Positions 50,760 through 63,165 of a DNA stretch of 64,000 nucleotides are shown one piece after another. The notes under the pieces were generated by a model. The model was not told the origin of the DNA, searched no databases, and worked only from the letters and a program-made list of their open reading frames with translations. Location: positions 124,001 to 188,000 of the forward strand of contig NZ_JACEHE010000013.1 of NCBI RefSeq assembly GCF_013778455.1, written 5' to 3'. Source of the stretch: Streptomyces himalayensis subsp. himalayensis. GTDB taxonomy: Bacteria; Actinomycetota; Actinomycetes; Streptomycetales; Streptomycetaceae. Positions within the stretch are counted from its first letter, which is position 1. Each line of letters begins with the position of its first letter. A program made the position numbers and the translations under genes.

Positions 50760-52051
50760 TGGGACACTCCTTCAGCACGCGCTGCAGGATGCGTGCCCCA
50801 CAGCAGAAAAACTGGATTGGTCGCCGCGAGCCGGGTCACATCACCCGGCAGCGGCACAAGCCGGGACGAGGACAGCAGCACCCCGTCGCAGACGAACCCG
50901 GCCCCGGTCAGGGCGGCCCGCGCCGCCGGCACCCGGTCCAGCGCGGCCATCGCCACGACCACCGCGCGCCGCGCCCGCCGCGCGCACGCGGTGACGATCG
51001 CGGGCAGCTCCCGGCCCCCGCCGCCGACGAACACGGCGTCGGGATCCGGGAGATCGGACAGTACGGTGGGCGCCGCGCCGTGCACCGCCTGCACATCGAC
51101 GCCGTGCGCCGCGGCGTTGGCCTCGATACGCGCGATGCCGTCGACCGTCTTCTCCACGGCGACGACGGCCGCGCCGAACCGCGCGCACTCCACGGCGACC
51201 GAGCCCGAGCCGGCCCCCACGTCCCAGACCAGGTCGCCGACGCGCGGCCCCAGCCTGGCCAGCGCCAGCGCCCGTACCTCGAACTTGCTGATCATCGAGT
51301 CGCGGTGCTCGAACTCGTCCTCGTCCAGCGCCCATCGCACGGGTCCGGGCCGAGGCCCCGCGACACTTCGCATGGGCGCGAGGGCGCGGGACTGGTCCAG
51401 GCACAGGACCACGTTCACCGCCGGACCCCAGTCGCGCGCGGCGGCCTCGGCGGGCGTGACCCGCTCGATCCATTCGTGCCCGGGGTCACCGAGCGCGGTC
51501 GCGACGACGAGGGTCCGCCCCCGCGAGGAGCGAGACGAGGAGCGGGCGAGCGCGGCGCCCAGCTCGGCAGGTCCCGCGCCCGGACCGGTCAGCACCGCCA
51601 CCTTCGGATGCGCCCGGCAGACGTTCACCGCCGTCCGCAGATCGCGACCGTGCGCGCTCACGACCACCGCGTCGTCCCACGGCAGCCCGTTCCGCGCGAA
51701 CGCGGCCGCCACCGACGAAACCCCCGGCCGTACGTCGAGCGCCGCGGACCCGAACCGCTCCGCCAGCGCCCGTACGATCCCGAAGAACCCCGGATCGCCC
51801 GAGGCCAGCACGACGACGCGGCCGGCGGCTCCGGGCCGCTCCCGGTACCCCTTCAGGCACTGCTCGACCGTATCCAGGGCCGGCGCCAGCGGACCCAGCA
51901 CGATGCGCTGCGCCCCGTCCGGCAGCGAGTCCGAGGCCGCGTCGAGATGACGGCGCGCGCCGACCACCAGAGCGGCGCCGGCCAGGGCCGCCTCGGCGTC
52001 CGGCGGCAGCGGCGCCCCCGTGCCCGTACCGACGACCGTGATCACACTCAT
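50756..52051 (-). CDS. cobL: Precorrin-6Y C5,15-methyltransferase (decarboxylating), CbiE-CbiT fusion
   Basis: A 431-residue two-domain enzyme. The N-terminal CbiE half (ITVVGTGTGAPLPPDAEAAL, VVVLASGDPGFFGIVRALAE) methylates C5. The C-terminal CbiT half (VWDVGAGSGSVAVECARFGA, FVGGGGRELPAIVTACARRA) methylates C15 and removes the acetate carboxyl. Both bind SAM. Length is normal for CobL. Its start is ATG 52051 and it overlaps the neighbouring genes on both sides by four bases. Confidence 0.93.
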   Translation of the reverse strand: MSVITVVGTGTGAPLPPDAEAALAGAALVVGARRHLDAASDSLPDGAQRIVLGPLAPALDTVEQCLKGYRERPGAAGRVVVLASGDPGFFGIVRALAERFGSAALDVRPGVSSVAAAFARNGLPWDDAVVVSAHGRDLRTAVNVCRAHPKVAVLTGPGAGPAELGAALARSSSRSSRGRTLVVATALGDPGHEWIERVTPAEAAARDWGPAVNVVLCLDQSRALAPMRSVAGPRPGPVRWALDEDEFEHRDSMISKFEVRALALARLGPRVGDLVWDVGAGSGSVAVECARFGAAVVAVEKTVDGIARIEANAAAHGVDVQAVHGAAPTVLSDLPDPDAVFVGGGGRELPAIVTACARRARRAVVVAMAALDRVPAARAALTGAGFVCDGVLLSSSRLVPLPGDVTRLAATNPVFLLWGTHPAARAEGVSQ

Positions 52052-52899
52052 GGCGTCGCACCCTGCGTACGACGGTCCTGTGCCCGAAGGGCCTTGCGGG
52101 CCTCCGGATCAGCCTTGCGGAAGCCGTGGAAGTGGCCGGGGTGGTAGAGGTGCGAGCGGGTGCCGTGCGCGTCCAGTGCCGGGCCCACCAGGAACAGCGT
52201 GTGCTTCCACAGCTTGTGCTCCTTGACCGTCTCCTCCAGCGTGCCGATGGTGCACGTGAGGACGAGCTCCTCCGGCCAGGTCGCCTGGTACGCGACGACG
52301 ACCGGCGTGGTCGTCGGATAGCCGCCCTCCAGCAGCTCCCGCACCAGCTGGCCGCTGCGCGCGGCCGACAGGAACAGCGCCATGGTCGTGCCGTGCCGCG
52401 CGAACTCCCGTACCTCCTCGCCCGGGGGCATCGGCGTCTTGCCTCCGCCGAGGCGCGTGAGGATCACGGACTGGGCCACCTCGGGGATCGTCAGCTCGCG
52501 CTGCGCGATCGCGGCGACCGCCGAGAACGACGAGACACCCGGCACGATCTCCGTGTCGATGCCGATCTCCGCACACCGGTCCACCTGCTCCTGCGTGCCG
52601 CCCCACAGTGCCGGGTCGCCCGAGTGGATCCGCGCCACCTTCAGGCCCTCGGCGGCGGCCCGCTCGTAGACGGCGACGACGTCTTCGAGGGACATCGTCG
52701 CCGAGTCGAGGATCTCGGCGTCCACGCGCGCGTGCTCGAGGACCTCGGCCTGTACGAGGCTCGCCGCCCAGATGACGACATCGGCGTCCGCGATGGCGCG
52801 CGCGGCACGGATCGTGAGCAGATCGGCGGCGCCGGGTCCGGCACCGACGAAGGTCACCTTGCCGGCGTTGGCATCGGCCACATCGGCCACATCGGCCAT
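52048..52899 (-). CDS. cobM: Precorrin-4 C11-methyltransferase
   Basis: A 283-residue SAM-dependent methylase. VTFVGAGPGAADLLTIRAAR is the nucleotide loop, VVIWAASLVQAEVLEHARVD follows, RIHSGDPALWGGTQEQVDRC is the SAM motif with GDP, and EIVPGVSSFSAVAAIAQREL is the central signature of CobM/CbiF. The N-terminus has a short ADV tandem repeat (ADVADVADAN). ATG 52899 has GAGGA upstream and lies 50 bases from the cobI stop, one of the few gaps in the operon. Confidence 0.92.
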   Translation of the reverse strand: MADVADVADANAGKVTFVGAGPGAADLLTIRAARAIADADVVIWAASLVQAEVLEHARVDAEILDSATMSLEDVVAVYERAAAEGLKVARIHSGDPALWGGTQEQVDRCAEIGIDTEIVPGVSSFSAVAAIAQRELTIPEVAQSVILTRLGGGKTPMPPGEEVREFARHGTTMALFLSAARSGQLVRELLEGGYPTTTPVVVAYQATWPEELVLTCTIGTLEETVKEHKLWKHTLFLVGPALDAHGTRSHLYHPGHFHGFRKADPEARKALRAQDRRTQGATP

Positions 52900-52949
52900 G
52901 GGATGTCGTCCTCTCGGGTTGTTCAGGTGAAGCAGGGAGCGTGGCGAGG

Positions 52950-53702
52950 TCACAGCTTTCCGCCGCGGCCGCCGTCGCGCCGCGCGGGCGCGATGAGCGT
53001 CGAGAGGTACGGCAGGACCGCGTCGGCGTCCAGCTCGGAGGCCTTCCTGATGGACTCCTCGGGCAGCCCCAGCGAGGACCCCCACACCGCGTCGTCGATC
53101 CGTCCGGTCTCGCGCAGCGCGGCCGCCACCTCGCCGGCGAGCCGCCCGAACTTGTACGCCACGACGGTGCCGGGCCCGGACAACGCGTCCTTGAGAACAG
53201 CCGAACCGGCCGTGACGGGCACGAGCGTCAGCGGCTCCGTGCCCTCCGTGAGCACCGCGCCCGACCGTGCCGCGAGGTCCTGCATGGCGGTGATCCCGGG
53301 CACCGTCTCGATCACCGTCCCCGGCACCGACTCGGTGATGGTCTGCGCGAGATACGTGAAGGTGGAGTACACGTTCGGATCGCCGATCGTGGCGAATGCG
53401 ACCGTGCCGTGCCGCCGCAGCAGCGCGGCCACCTGTTCGCCCGCCGCGTCCCAGGCGGCCTCGCGGCGGGCCCGGTCGGTGCGCTCGTTGAGGGCGAAGA
53501 CGACGCGTACGACCTTCTCCTCGGGGACGTAGTGGAGCACGGTCGCCTCGGCGCGCCCCGGCTCGCCGCCGTCCCGCCCGTCGGGCGCGGCCATCACGGG
53601 TACGACGACGGCGTCGGCGGCGCGCAGGGCGTTGACCCCCTTGACGGTCACCAGCTCGGGGTCGCCGGGACCGACCCCCACTCCGATCAGCCTGCTGCTC
53701 AT
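52950..53702 (-). CDS. cobI: Precorrin-2 C20-methyltransferase
   Basis: A 250-residue SAM-dependent methylase at the entry to the corrin branch. LIGVGVGPGDPELVTVKGVN is the N-terminal signature. FATIGDPNVYSTFTYLAQTI holds the SAM motif, and VIETVPGITAMQDLAARSGA the central motif. ATG 53702 overlaps the cobB stop by four bases. The C-terminus is Arg/Gly-rich and not conserved. Confidence 0.92.
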   Translation of the reverse strand: MSSRLIGVGVGPGDPELVTVKGVNALRAADAVVVPVMAAPDGRDGGEPGRAEATVLHYVPEEKVVRVVFALNERTDRARREAAWDAAGEQVAALLRRHGTVAFATIGDPNVYSTFTYLAQTITESVPGTVIETVPGITAMQDLAARSGAVLTEGTEPLTLVPVTAGSAVLKDALSGPGTVVAYKFGRLAGEVAAALRETGRIDDAVWGSSLGLPEESIRKASELDADAVLPYLSTLIAPARRDGGRGGKL

Positions 53703-55288
53703 GAGCCAACGCACCTCTCGACGAACCGACGGGCGACACCGGGCTCGGCGGCCCAGTGCGTATGCAGATAACTGGCGTGGACGCCCTGCTGGACGAAGCC
53801 TTCGACGCGGCGTTCGGCCGCCGCGGGGGCGGTGAACCCCCAGGCGGGAGCCGCTCCGGCCCCCGGCTCCAGCACCGTGCGGTGGAACTCGTGCCCGCGC
53901 ATCCGCGTACCGGCGGCCGCGAGCACACTGTCGGACACCGCCACGGCCTCCCGGTAGCCGAGCGTCAGCCGCTCGGACATCCGGGCATCGGCGTCCAGGA
54001 CACCGCACATCGGCTTCCCGTCCAGGGATCGGGCGAGATACAGCAGCCCGGCACACTCGGCGGCGATGGGCGCCCCCGACCGCGCCAACTCGGCAACGGC
54101 CTTCCGCAACGCCTCGTTGGCGGACAGCTCGGGCGCGTACACCTCGGGGAAGCCGCCCCCGATGACAAGCCCGTCGGTGCCCTCGGGCAGTTGCTCATCA
54201 CGAAGGGGGTCGAAGGTGACGACTTCGGCGCCGGCGGCGGCGAGCAACTCGGAGTGCTCGACGTAGGAGAAGGTGAAGGCGGCCCCGGCGGCGACGGCGA
54301 CACGAGGCGGTTGCACCGGTTGTGGGCAGGCGTTCCGCAGGGCGATGGGGGTACCTCCCATGCCCTTAAGGCAATGGGGGAGAGTGGGCACAACCGGCCC
54401 ACGATCCGCACCCGACAGACCGGCCTTGGCCCGCGAAACGGGGTCCGGGGCGGAGTCCCGGTTACGGGAAGGGGCGCCCGCGCGCGGAGCGCGCTCAATG
54501 GGCACAGCGGGGAGAGAGCCGCCGCAGGCCACAACCTCAGCCGGATCCCAAGCCGCACCCGACAACGCCGGCGCACTGCACGCCAACGCGAACAACCCCT
54601 CCAGATCACACCCTTGCCGAACCTGTTCGGCAAGGGCCCGCACAGAGTCCACGGCTTCGCCGTGCCGCTCGGCAACCGGCACGAGCCCCAGATGCCGAGA
54701 AGGCGTCCGCACCTGGCGGGCACGCCGCAGCGCCCCCAGCACCGGCACCCCCGCCCCGTCCAACGCCTCCCGCAGAAGCTCCTCGTGCCGCTCAGACCCC
54801 ACCTTGTTGAGGATCACGCCCCCGATCCGCACCTCCGGATCCCACGAGGCGAACCCGTGCACAAGCGCGGCAACCGATCGCGACTGAGACGACGCGTCGA
54901 CGACGAGCACGACAGGCGCCCGCAACAACTTGGCTACCTGGGCGGTCGAGGCAAGCTCACCACACCCGGACGCCCCGTCGTACAGCCCCATCACACCCTC
55001 GACAACAGCGAGATCGCACCCACGCGCCCCATGCGCGAACAGGGGCGCGATCAGCTCGGGCCCGCACAGATACGCATCAAGATTCCGCCCAGGCCGCCCC
55101 GTCGCCAGCGCGTGGTACCCGGGATCGATGTAGTCGGGCCCGACCTTGTGCGGCGACACGGCGAGACCGCGTTCCGCGAACGCCGCCATCAGCCCCGTGG
55201 CCACGGTGGTCTTGCCGCTGCCGGACGAGGGAGCGGCGACGACAAGCCGGGGCACACGGCAGCCCGAGCCGCTCCCCACGCCGCTCAC
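53699..55288 (-). CDS. cobB: Cobyrinic (hydrogenobyrinic) acid a,c-diamide synthase with an in-frame repeat insertion
   Basis: A 529-residue ATP-dependent amidase that amidates the a and c side chains. The N-terminal P-loop domain has VVAAPSSGSGKTTVATGLMA and HKVGPDYIDPGYHALATGRP. The C-terminal glutaminase domain (from about residue 329, RVAVAAGAAFTFSYVEHSEL) has the active Cys in PIAAECAGLLYLARSLDGKP and the late EFHRTVLEP. Between the domains, residues about 254-325 are a Pro/Arg/Gly-rich stretch absent from usual CobB proteins (typically 450-480 residues). It is encoded by palindromic repeat DNA at about 54310-54510 that keeps the frame. GTG 55288 overlaps the cobO stop. Confidence 0.9.
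   Translation of the reverse strand: MSGVGSGSGCRVPRLVVAAPSSGSGKTTVATGLMAAFAERGLAVSPHKVGPDYIDPGYHALATGRPGRNLDAYLCGPELIAPLFAHGARGCDLAVVEGVMGLYDGASGCGELASTAQVAKLLRAPVVLVVDASSQSRSVAALVHGFASWDPEVRIGGVILNKVGSERHEELLREALDGAGVPVLGALRRARQVRTPSRHLGLVPVAERHGEAVDSVRALAEQVRQGCDLEGLFALACSAPALSGAAWDPAEVVACGGSLPAVPIERAPRAGAPSRNRDSAPDPVSRAKAGLSGADRGPVVPTLPHCLKGMGGTPIALRNACPQPVQPPRVAVAAGAAFTFSYVEHSELLAAAGAEVVTFDPLRDEQLPEGTDGLVIGGGFPEVYAPELSANEALRKAVAELARSGAPIAAECAGLLYLARSLDGKPMCGVLDADARMSERLTLGYREAVAVSDSVLAAAGTRMRGHEFHRTVLEPGAGAAPAWGFTAPAAAERRVEGFVQQGVHASYLHTHWAAEPGVARRFVERCVGS
54310..54510. repeat. Palindromic repeat insertion within cobB
   Basis: CCGGTTGTG (54316-54324) and CACAACCGG (54389-54397) bound a hairpin containing TGCCCTTAAGGCA (54361-54373). 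A second palindromic stretch follows (GGGGTCCGGGGCGGAGTCCC, then GGTTACGGGAAGGGGCG), of a type familiar as an interspersed repeat in Streptomyces genomes. The left part is related to the repeat at 46323-46380. The insert lies in the linker between the two CobB domains. Confidence 0.7.
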
Positions 55289-55893
55289 CACTCGATGCCC
55301 CTCTGCCCCTTCTGACCGGCGTCCATCGGATGCTTGACCTTGGACATGTCGGTCACGAGGTCCGCGAAGTCCACCAGCTTCTCGGGAGCGTTGCGCCCGG
55401 TGATGACCACGTGCTGAGTGCCCGGCCGGTCGCGCAGCACGGAGATCACCTCGTCGGTGTCGATCCAACCCCAGTGCATGGGGTACGCGAACTCGTCCAG
55501 CACATACAGGCGGTACGTCTCGGCGGCCAGGTCACGCTTGACCTGCTCCCAGCCCTCGCGGGCCTTGTCCTCGTTGCTGAGTTCGCCGTCGGCAGGGGCG
55601 CGCTGGATCCACGACCAGCCCTCGCCCATCTTGTGCCAGGCGACGGGCCCGCCCTCGCCGGAGGCACCCAGCACCTTGAGCGCGTTCTCCTCGCCGACCT
55701 TCCACTTCGCCGACTTGACGAACTGGAACACCCCGATGGGCCACCCCTGGTTCCAGGCGCGCAGCGCGAGACCGAAGGCGGCCGTCGACTTTCCCTTGCC
55801 GATGCCGGTGTGCACCACGACGAGCGGCCGGTTGCGGCGCTGGCGGGTGGTGAGTCCGTCGTCCGGTACGACGGCAGGCTGTCCCTGCGGCAT
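55285..55893 (-). CDS. cobO: Cob(I)yrinic acid a,c-diamide adenosyltransferase
   Basis: A 202-residue P-loop enzyme of the CobA/CobO/BtuR type that attaches the adenosyl group to cobalt. PLVVVHTGIGKGKSTAAFGL is the modified P-loop. VFQFVKSAKWKVGEENALKV and LYVLDEFAYPMHWGWIDTDE (Walker B-like) and HVVITGRNAPEKLVDFADLV are family signatures. It overlaps the chelatase subunit gene by one base (TAATG) and cobB by four. Confidence 0.95.
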   Translation of the reverse strand: MPQGQPAVVPDDGLTTRQRRNRPLVVVHTGIGKGKSTAAFGLALRAWNQGWPIGVFQFVKSAKWKVGEENALKVLGASGEGGPVAWHKMGEGWSWIQRAPADGELSNEDKAREGWEQVKRDLAAETYRLYVLDEFAYPMHWGWIDTDEVISVLRDRPGTQHVVITGRNAPEKLVDFADLVTDMSKVKHPMDAGQKGQRGIEW

Positions 55894-57979
55894 TACGCGG
55901 CCCTCCTCTTGGTTCCCTGAACGTCCCGAGCGTGCTGGACGTCCCGTACAAGTCCGGCGATGGCGTCGGCCCGCAGTTCGTCGAGCGTCACGGCCGCACC
56001 GCCGAGATCACCCGCGAGCTGCGCGGCGAGCCCGAGTCGTACCGGCCCCGACTCGCAGTCGACGACCACGGACGCGGTGCCCTCGGCCGCGTGCAGCCGC
56101 GCCGCGCGCCGGGCCAGCTCCACAGGCTGGGGGCCGCCCGTGGCCCTCCCATCGGTCACCACGACCAGCAGCGGCCGCCGCGCCGGATCCCGCAACCGTT
56201 CCACCCGCAGCACGTCGTGCGCCTTGAGCAGCCCGGTCGCGAGCGGTGTACGGCCGCCCGTCGGCAGCGACTCGAGCCGTGCCGCGGCCGCGTCCACCGA
56301 CGAGGTGGGCGGCAGCGCGACATCGGCCGCCGACCCGCGGAAGGTGATCAGCCCCACCTTGTCCCGCCGCTGGTACGCATCCAGCAGGAGCGACAGCACG
56401 GCGCCCTTCACGGCGCTCATCCGCTGCCGGGCCGCCATCGATCCCGATGCGTCCACGACGAAGAGCACGAGGTTCCCCTCGCGGCCCTCCCGCGTCGCCT
56501 GCCGCAGATCGTCCCGCCGGACGACCAGCCCCGGACCGCTGCGTCCGCGCGCCCGCTGATGCGGCGCCGCGGCCTGCACGGTCGCCGCCAAGTGCAGCTT
56601 GGTGAGTGCCCCTTGGGGCCGCCGCGCCCCGGTCGTACGGCCGTGCTCGGTGCGCGCCCGCGACCGTCGCCCCGCGGCGCCCTCACCGAGGCCTGGCACG
56701 GTCAGCGTCTTCGTACGGAACGGCTCGGCGGCGCGTACGGGGGTCTGCTCGCGGCCGGGGCCGCCGCGGCCCTCGTCGCCGTCGGAGGCGTCGCCGGGGC
56801 GGTCCACGGCGGATCCGGTGGCGGGAGCATCCCCGGCCTCTGGCTGCCCGGTGCTGCCGCCCTCCGACTCCGGGGCGTCGTCCGCGCGCGCCGGAGGCGG
56901 GGCGTCCGGCCCGCTGTCCTGCGGCGGTTGCCCGCCACCACCACCCGGCCCGTCGGGATCGGGGTCGTCGTTCCCGCCGAACTCCTGCAGCGTCTCGTCG
57001 AGCTTGTCCTCGTCGAGGCCGGGGGCGTCGAAGGGGTTACGCCGACGCCGGTGCGGCAGCGCGAGCAGCGCCGCCTGACGCACGTCCTCGGCGAGCACAT
57101 CCGTACGCCCCGCCCACGCGGCCAGCGCCGTCGCCGTCCGCGCCATCACGATGTCGGCGCGCATCCCGTCGACCTCGAACGCCGCACAGGTCGCCGCGAT
57201 CTGCCGCAGCGCACCGTCCCCGAGCCGCACCGAAGCCAGCAGCTTCCGCGCCGCCACGATGCGTGCCCGCACCGCGGCCTCCTCGTCGGCCCAGCGCGCG
57301 GCGAAGGCCTCTGGAGCGTCGTCGTACGCGAGCCGCCTCCTGACCACCTCCACCCGCTGATCGGGCTCCCGCGAGGCCGCGACCTCCACCGTCAGGCCGA
57401 ACCGGTCCAGCAACTGCGGCCGCAGCTCGCCCTCTTCGGGATTCATCGTGCCGACGAGCAGGAAGCGGGCGGCATGCCGCACGGACACACCCTCACGCTC
57501 GACATACGAGGCACCCATGGCGGCGGCGTCGAGCAGCAGGTCGACCAGGTGATCGTGGAGCAGGTTGACCTCGTCGACGTACAGGATCCCGCGATGGGCG
57601 TCGGCGAGCAGACCTGGCTCGAACGCCTTCACGCCCTCCGCGAGCGCCCGCTCGATGTCGAGCGCGCCCACGAGCCGGTCCTCCGACGCGCCGACGGGGA
57701 GCTCGACTGTCCGCGCGGGCCGCGCGGTGCCGCCGCCCGGCTCGTGCGGCCCGTCCGGGCACCCCGGGTCGGGCGCGGCGGGGTCGCACGAGAACCGGCA
57801 TCCGGCGACGACCTCGACGCCGGGCATGAGGGAGGACAGGGCGCGCACGGCGGTGGACTTGGCGGTGCCCTTCTCACCGCGCACGAGCACCCCTCCCACG
57901 GCCGGCGAAACCGCGTTGAGCAGTAGCGCCAGCCGTAGATCGCCCTGCCCGACGATCGCGGTGAACGGATAGGGTGTAT

Positions 57980-57983
<4 letters not shown>
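55893..57983 (-). CDS. ChlI-ChlD-like AAA/VWA cobaltochelatase subunit
   Basis: A 696-residue fusion acting with CobN to insert cobalt into hydrogenobyrinic acid a,c-diamide. Residues about 5-330 are the AAA+ motor: VLVRGEKGTAKSTAVRAL is the Walker A, GILYVDEVNLLHDHLVDLLL the Walker B, and MNPEEGELRPQLLDRFGL sensor 1. Residues about 340-480 are a low-complexity acidic/Pro/Gly linker. Residues about 510-690 are a VWA domain with the MIDAS motif VDASGSMAARQRMSAVKG and a later VVVTDGRATGG. It replaces the separate CobS and CobT of proteobacteria. GTG 57983 overlaps the cobN stop. Confidence 0.92.
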
Positions 57984-61653
<3,670 letters not shown>

Positions 61654-61657
<4 letters not shown>

Positions 61658-63165
61658 GAGGGTGCCCCCGGAGCAAGGAAGGGGAGACCGGAGGGTGCAC
61701 CGGTCTCGATCAGGCGGAGCAGCGCACTTGTGTCCGCGTGCTCTTCGATCAGATCGCCGAGCAGGTCGAGCTGCTCCTCGCGCAGCGCCGAGAAGCTGGT
61801 GTCGGGCGCGGGTGTGAAGCGGCGGCCGGCGGCCCGCGCGACCTCACGCAGGAACGCGCGGCGGAAGCCGTCCGACTCCAGCGAGCCGTGCCAGTGGGTG
61901 CCCCAGACATCGCCGACCCGGCAGCCGTCCAGGAACGGTTCACCGCCCATGACGTCGGCGACGCCGTGATGGATCTCGTACCCCTCGACGTGTTCGCCGA
62001 GCGCGGTGCCGGACGGCCGCGTGAGGGTCTTCTCCTTCGCGAACCGCACGCGCACGGGCAGCAGTCCGAGCCCCTGCACATGGCCCGCGCGGGACTCCAC
62101 CTCGTCGTCGATGTGCTCGCCGAGCACCTGGAACCCGCCGCAGATACCGAGGACCGGACGCCCCTCGGCGGCCCTGCGCGCGATCGCGGCCGCGAGGCCG
62201 CGCTCGCGCAGCCACTCGAGGGCGCGTACGGTGCCTCGGGTGCCGGGCACGACGACGAGGTCCGCGTCGACGAGCTCCTCCGCACGGTCCACGAACCGCA
62301 CGACGACGCCCGGTTCGGCGGCGAGCGCGTCCACGTCCGTGAAGTTGGACATCAGCGGGACCGCGCACACGGCGACCCGCAGCACGTCCTCGCCGACGGG
62401 CGGAGCGACCGTGGACTCCCGGACCGCCCCGCGGAGCGAGACCCGCAGCCCGTCCTCCTCGTCGATCCCGAGCCCGTGCCGGTACGGCAGCACACCGAAC
62501 GTACGGCGGCCGGTGAGCTGTTCCAGCATGTCGAGCCCCGGCTCGAGGAGGGACACGTCCCCGCGGAACTTGTTGACCAGGAAGCCGGCGATCAGCGCCT
62601 GGTCCTCGGGGCTGAGCAGCGCGACCGTACCGAAGAACGACGCGAAGACCCCGCCCCGGTCGATGTCGCCCACGACGACGACCGGCAGCCGCGCGGCCCG
62701 CGCGATGCCCATGTTGACGATGTCCGTCCGCCGCAGATTGATCTCGGCAGGGCTGCCCGCCCCCTCACAGATCACCGCGTCATACGTGCCCCGCAACTCC
62801 TCGAGGCACTCCAGGACGGTGCCGAGCAGGGACTCCTGACGCCCACCGTGGTAGCCCCGGGCACTCAGCTCGCCCACGGGCTTGCCCATGAGGACGACCT
62901 GACTGCTGCGGTCGCTGCCGGGCTTGAGCAGTACGGGGTTCATGAGCGCCCTCGGCTCGACGCGCGCCGCCTGCGCCTGCATGGCCTGCGCCCGCCCGAT
63001 CTCGGCACCCTCGCGCGTCACGAACGAGTTCAGGGACATGTTCTGCCCCTTGAAGGGCGCGACCTTGACCCCCTGCCGCACGAGCCACCGACAGATACCG
63101 GCGGTGACAACGCTCTTCCCGGCATCGGAGGTGGTACCAGCCACCAACAGCCCGCCACCGCTCAT
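61654..63165 (-). CDS. cobQ: Cobyric acid synthase
   Basis: A 503-residue glutamine-dependent amidotransferase that amidates positions b, d, e and g. LLVAGTTSDAGKSVVTAGIC is the P-loop start and VKVAPFKGQNMSLNSFVTRE follows. AVICEGAGSPAEINLRRTDI and VVVGDIDRGGVFASFFGTVA are synthetase signatures. The glutaminase domain has PVLGICGGFQVLGEHIDDEV with the nucleophile Cys, and YEIHHGVADV. ATG 63165 (MSGGGLLVAG) overlaps the cobD stop by four bases; a longer in-frame opening upstream is not conserved. Confidence 0.95.

Noticed and set aside
54310..54510. Insertion sequence or transposon in cobB
   Set aside because: There is no transposase and no target-site duplication that I can see; it is short palindromic repeat DNA.
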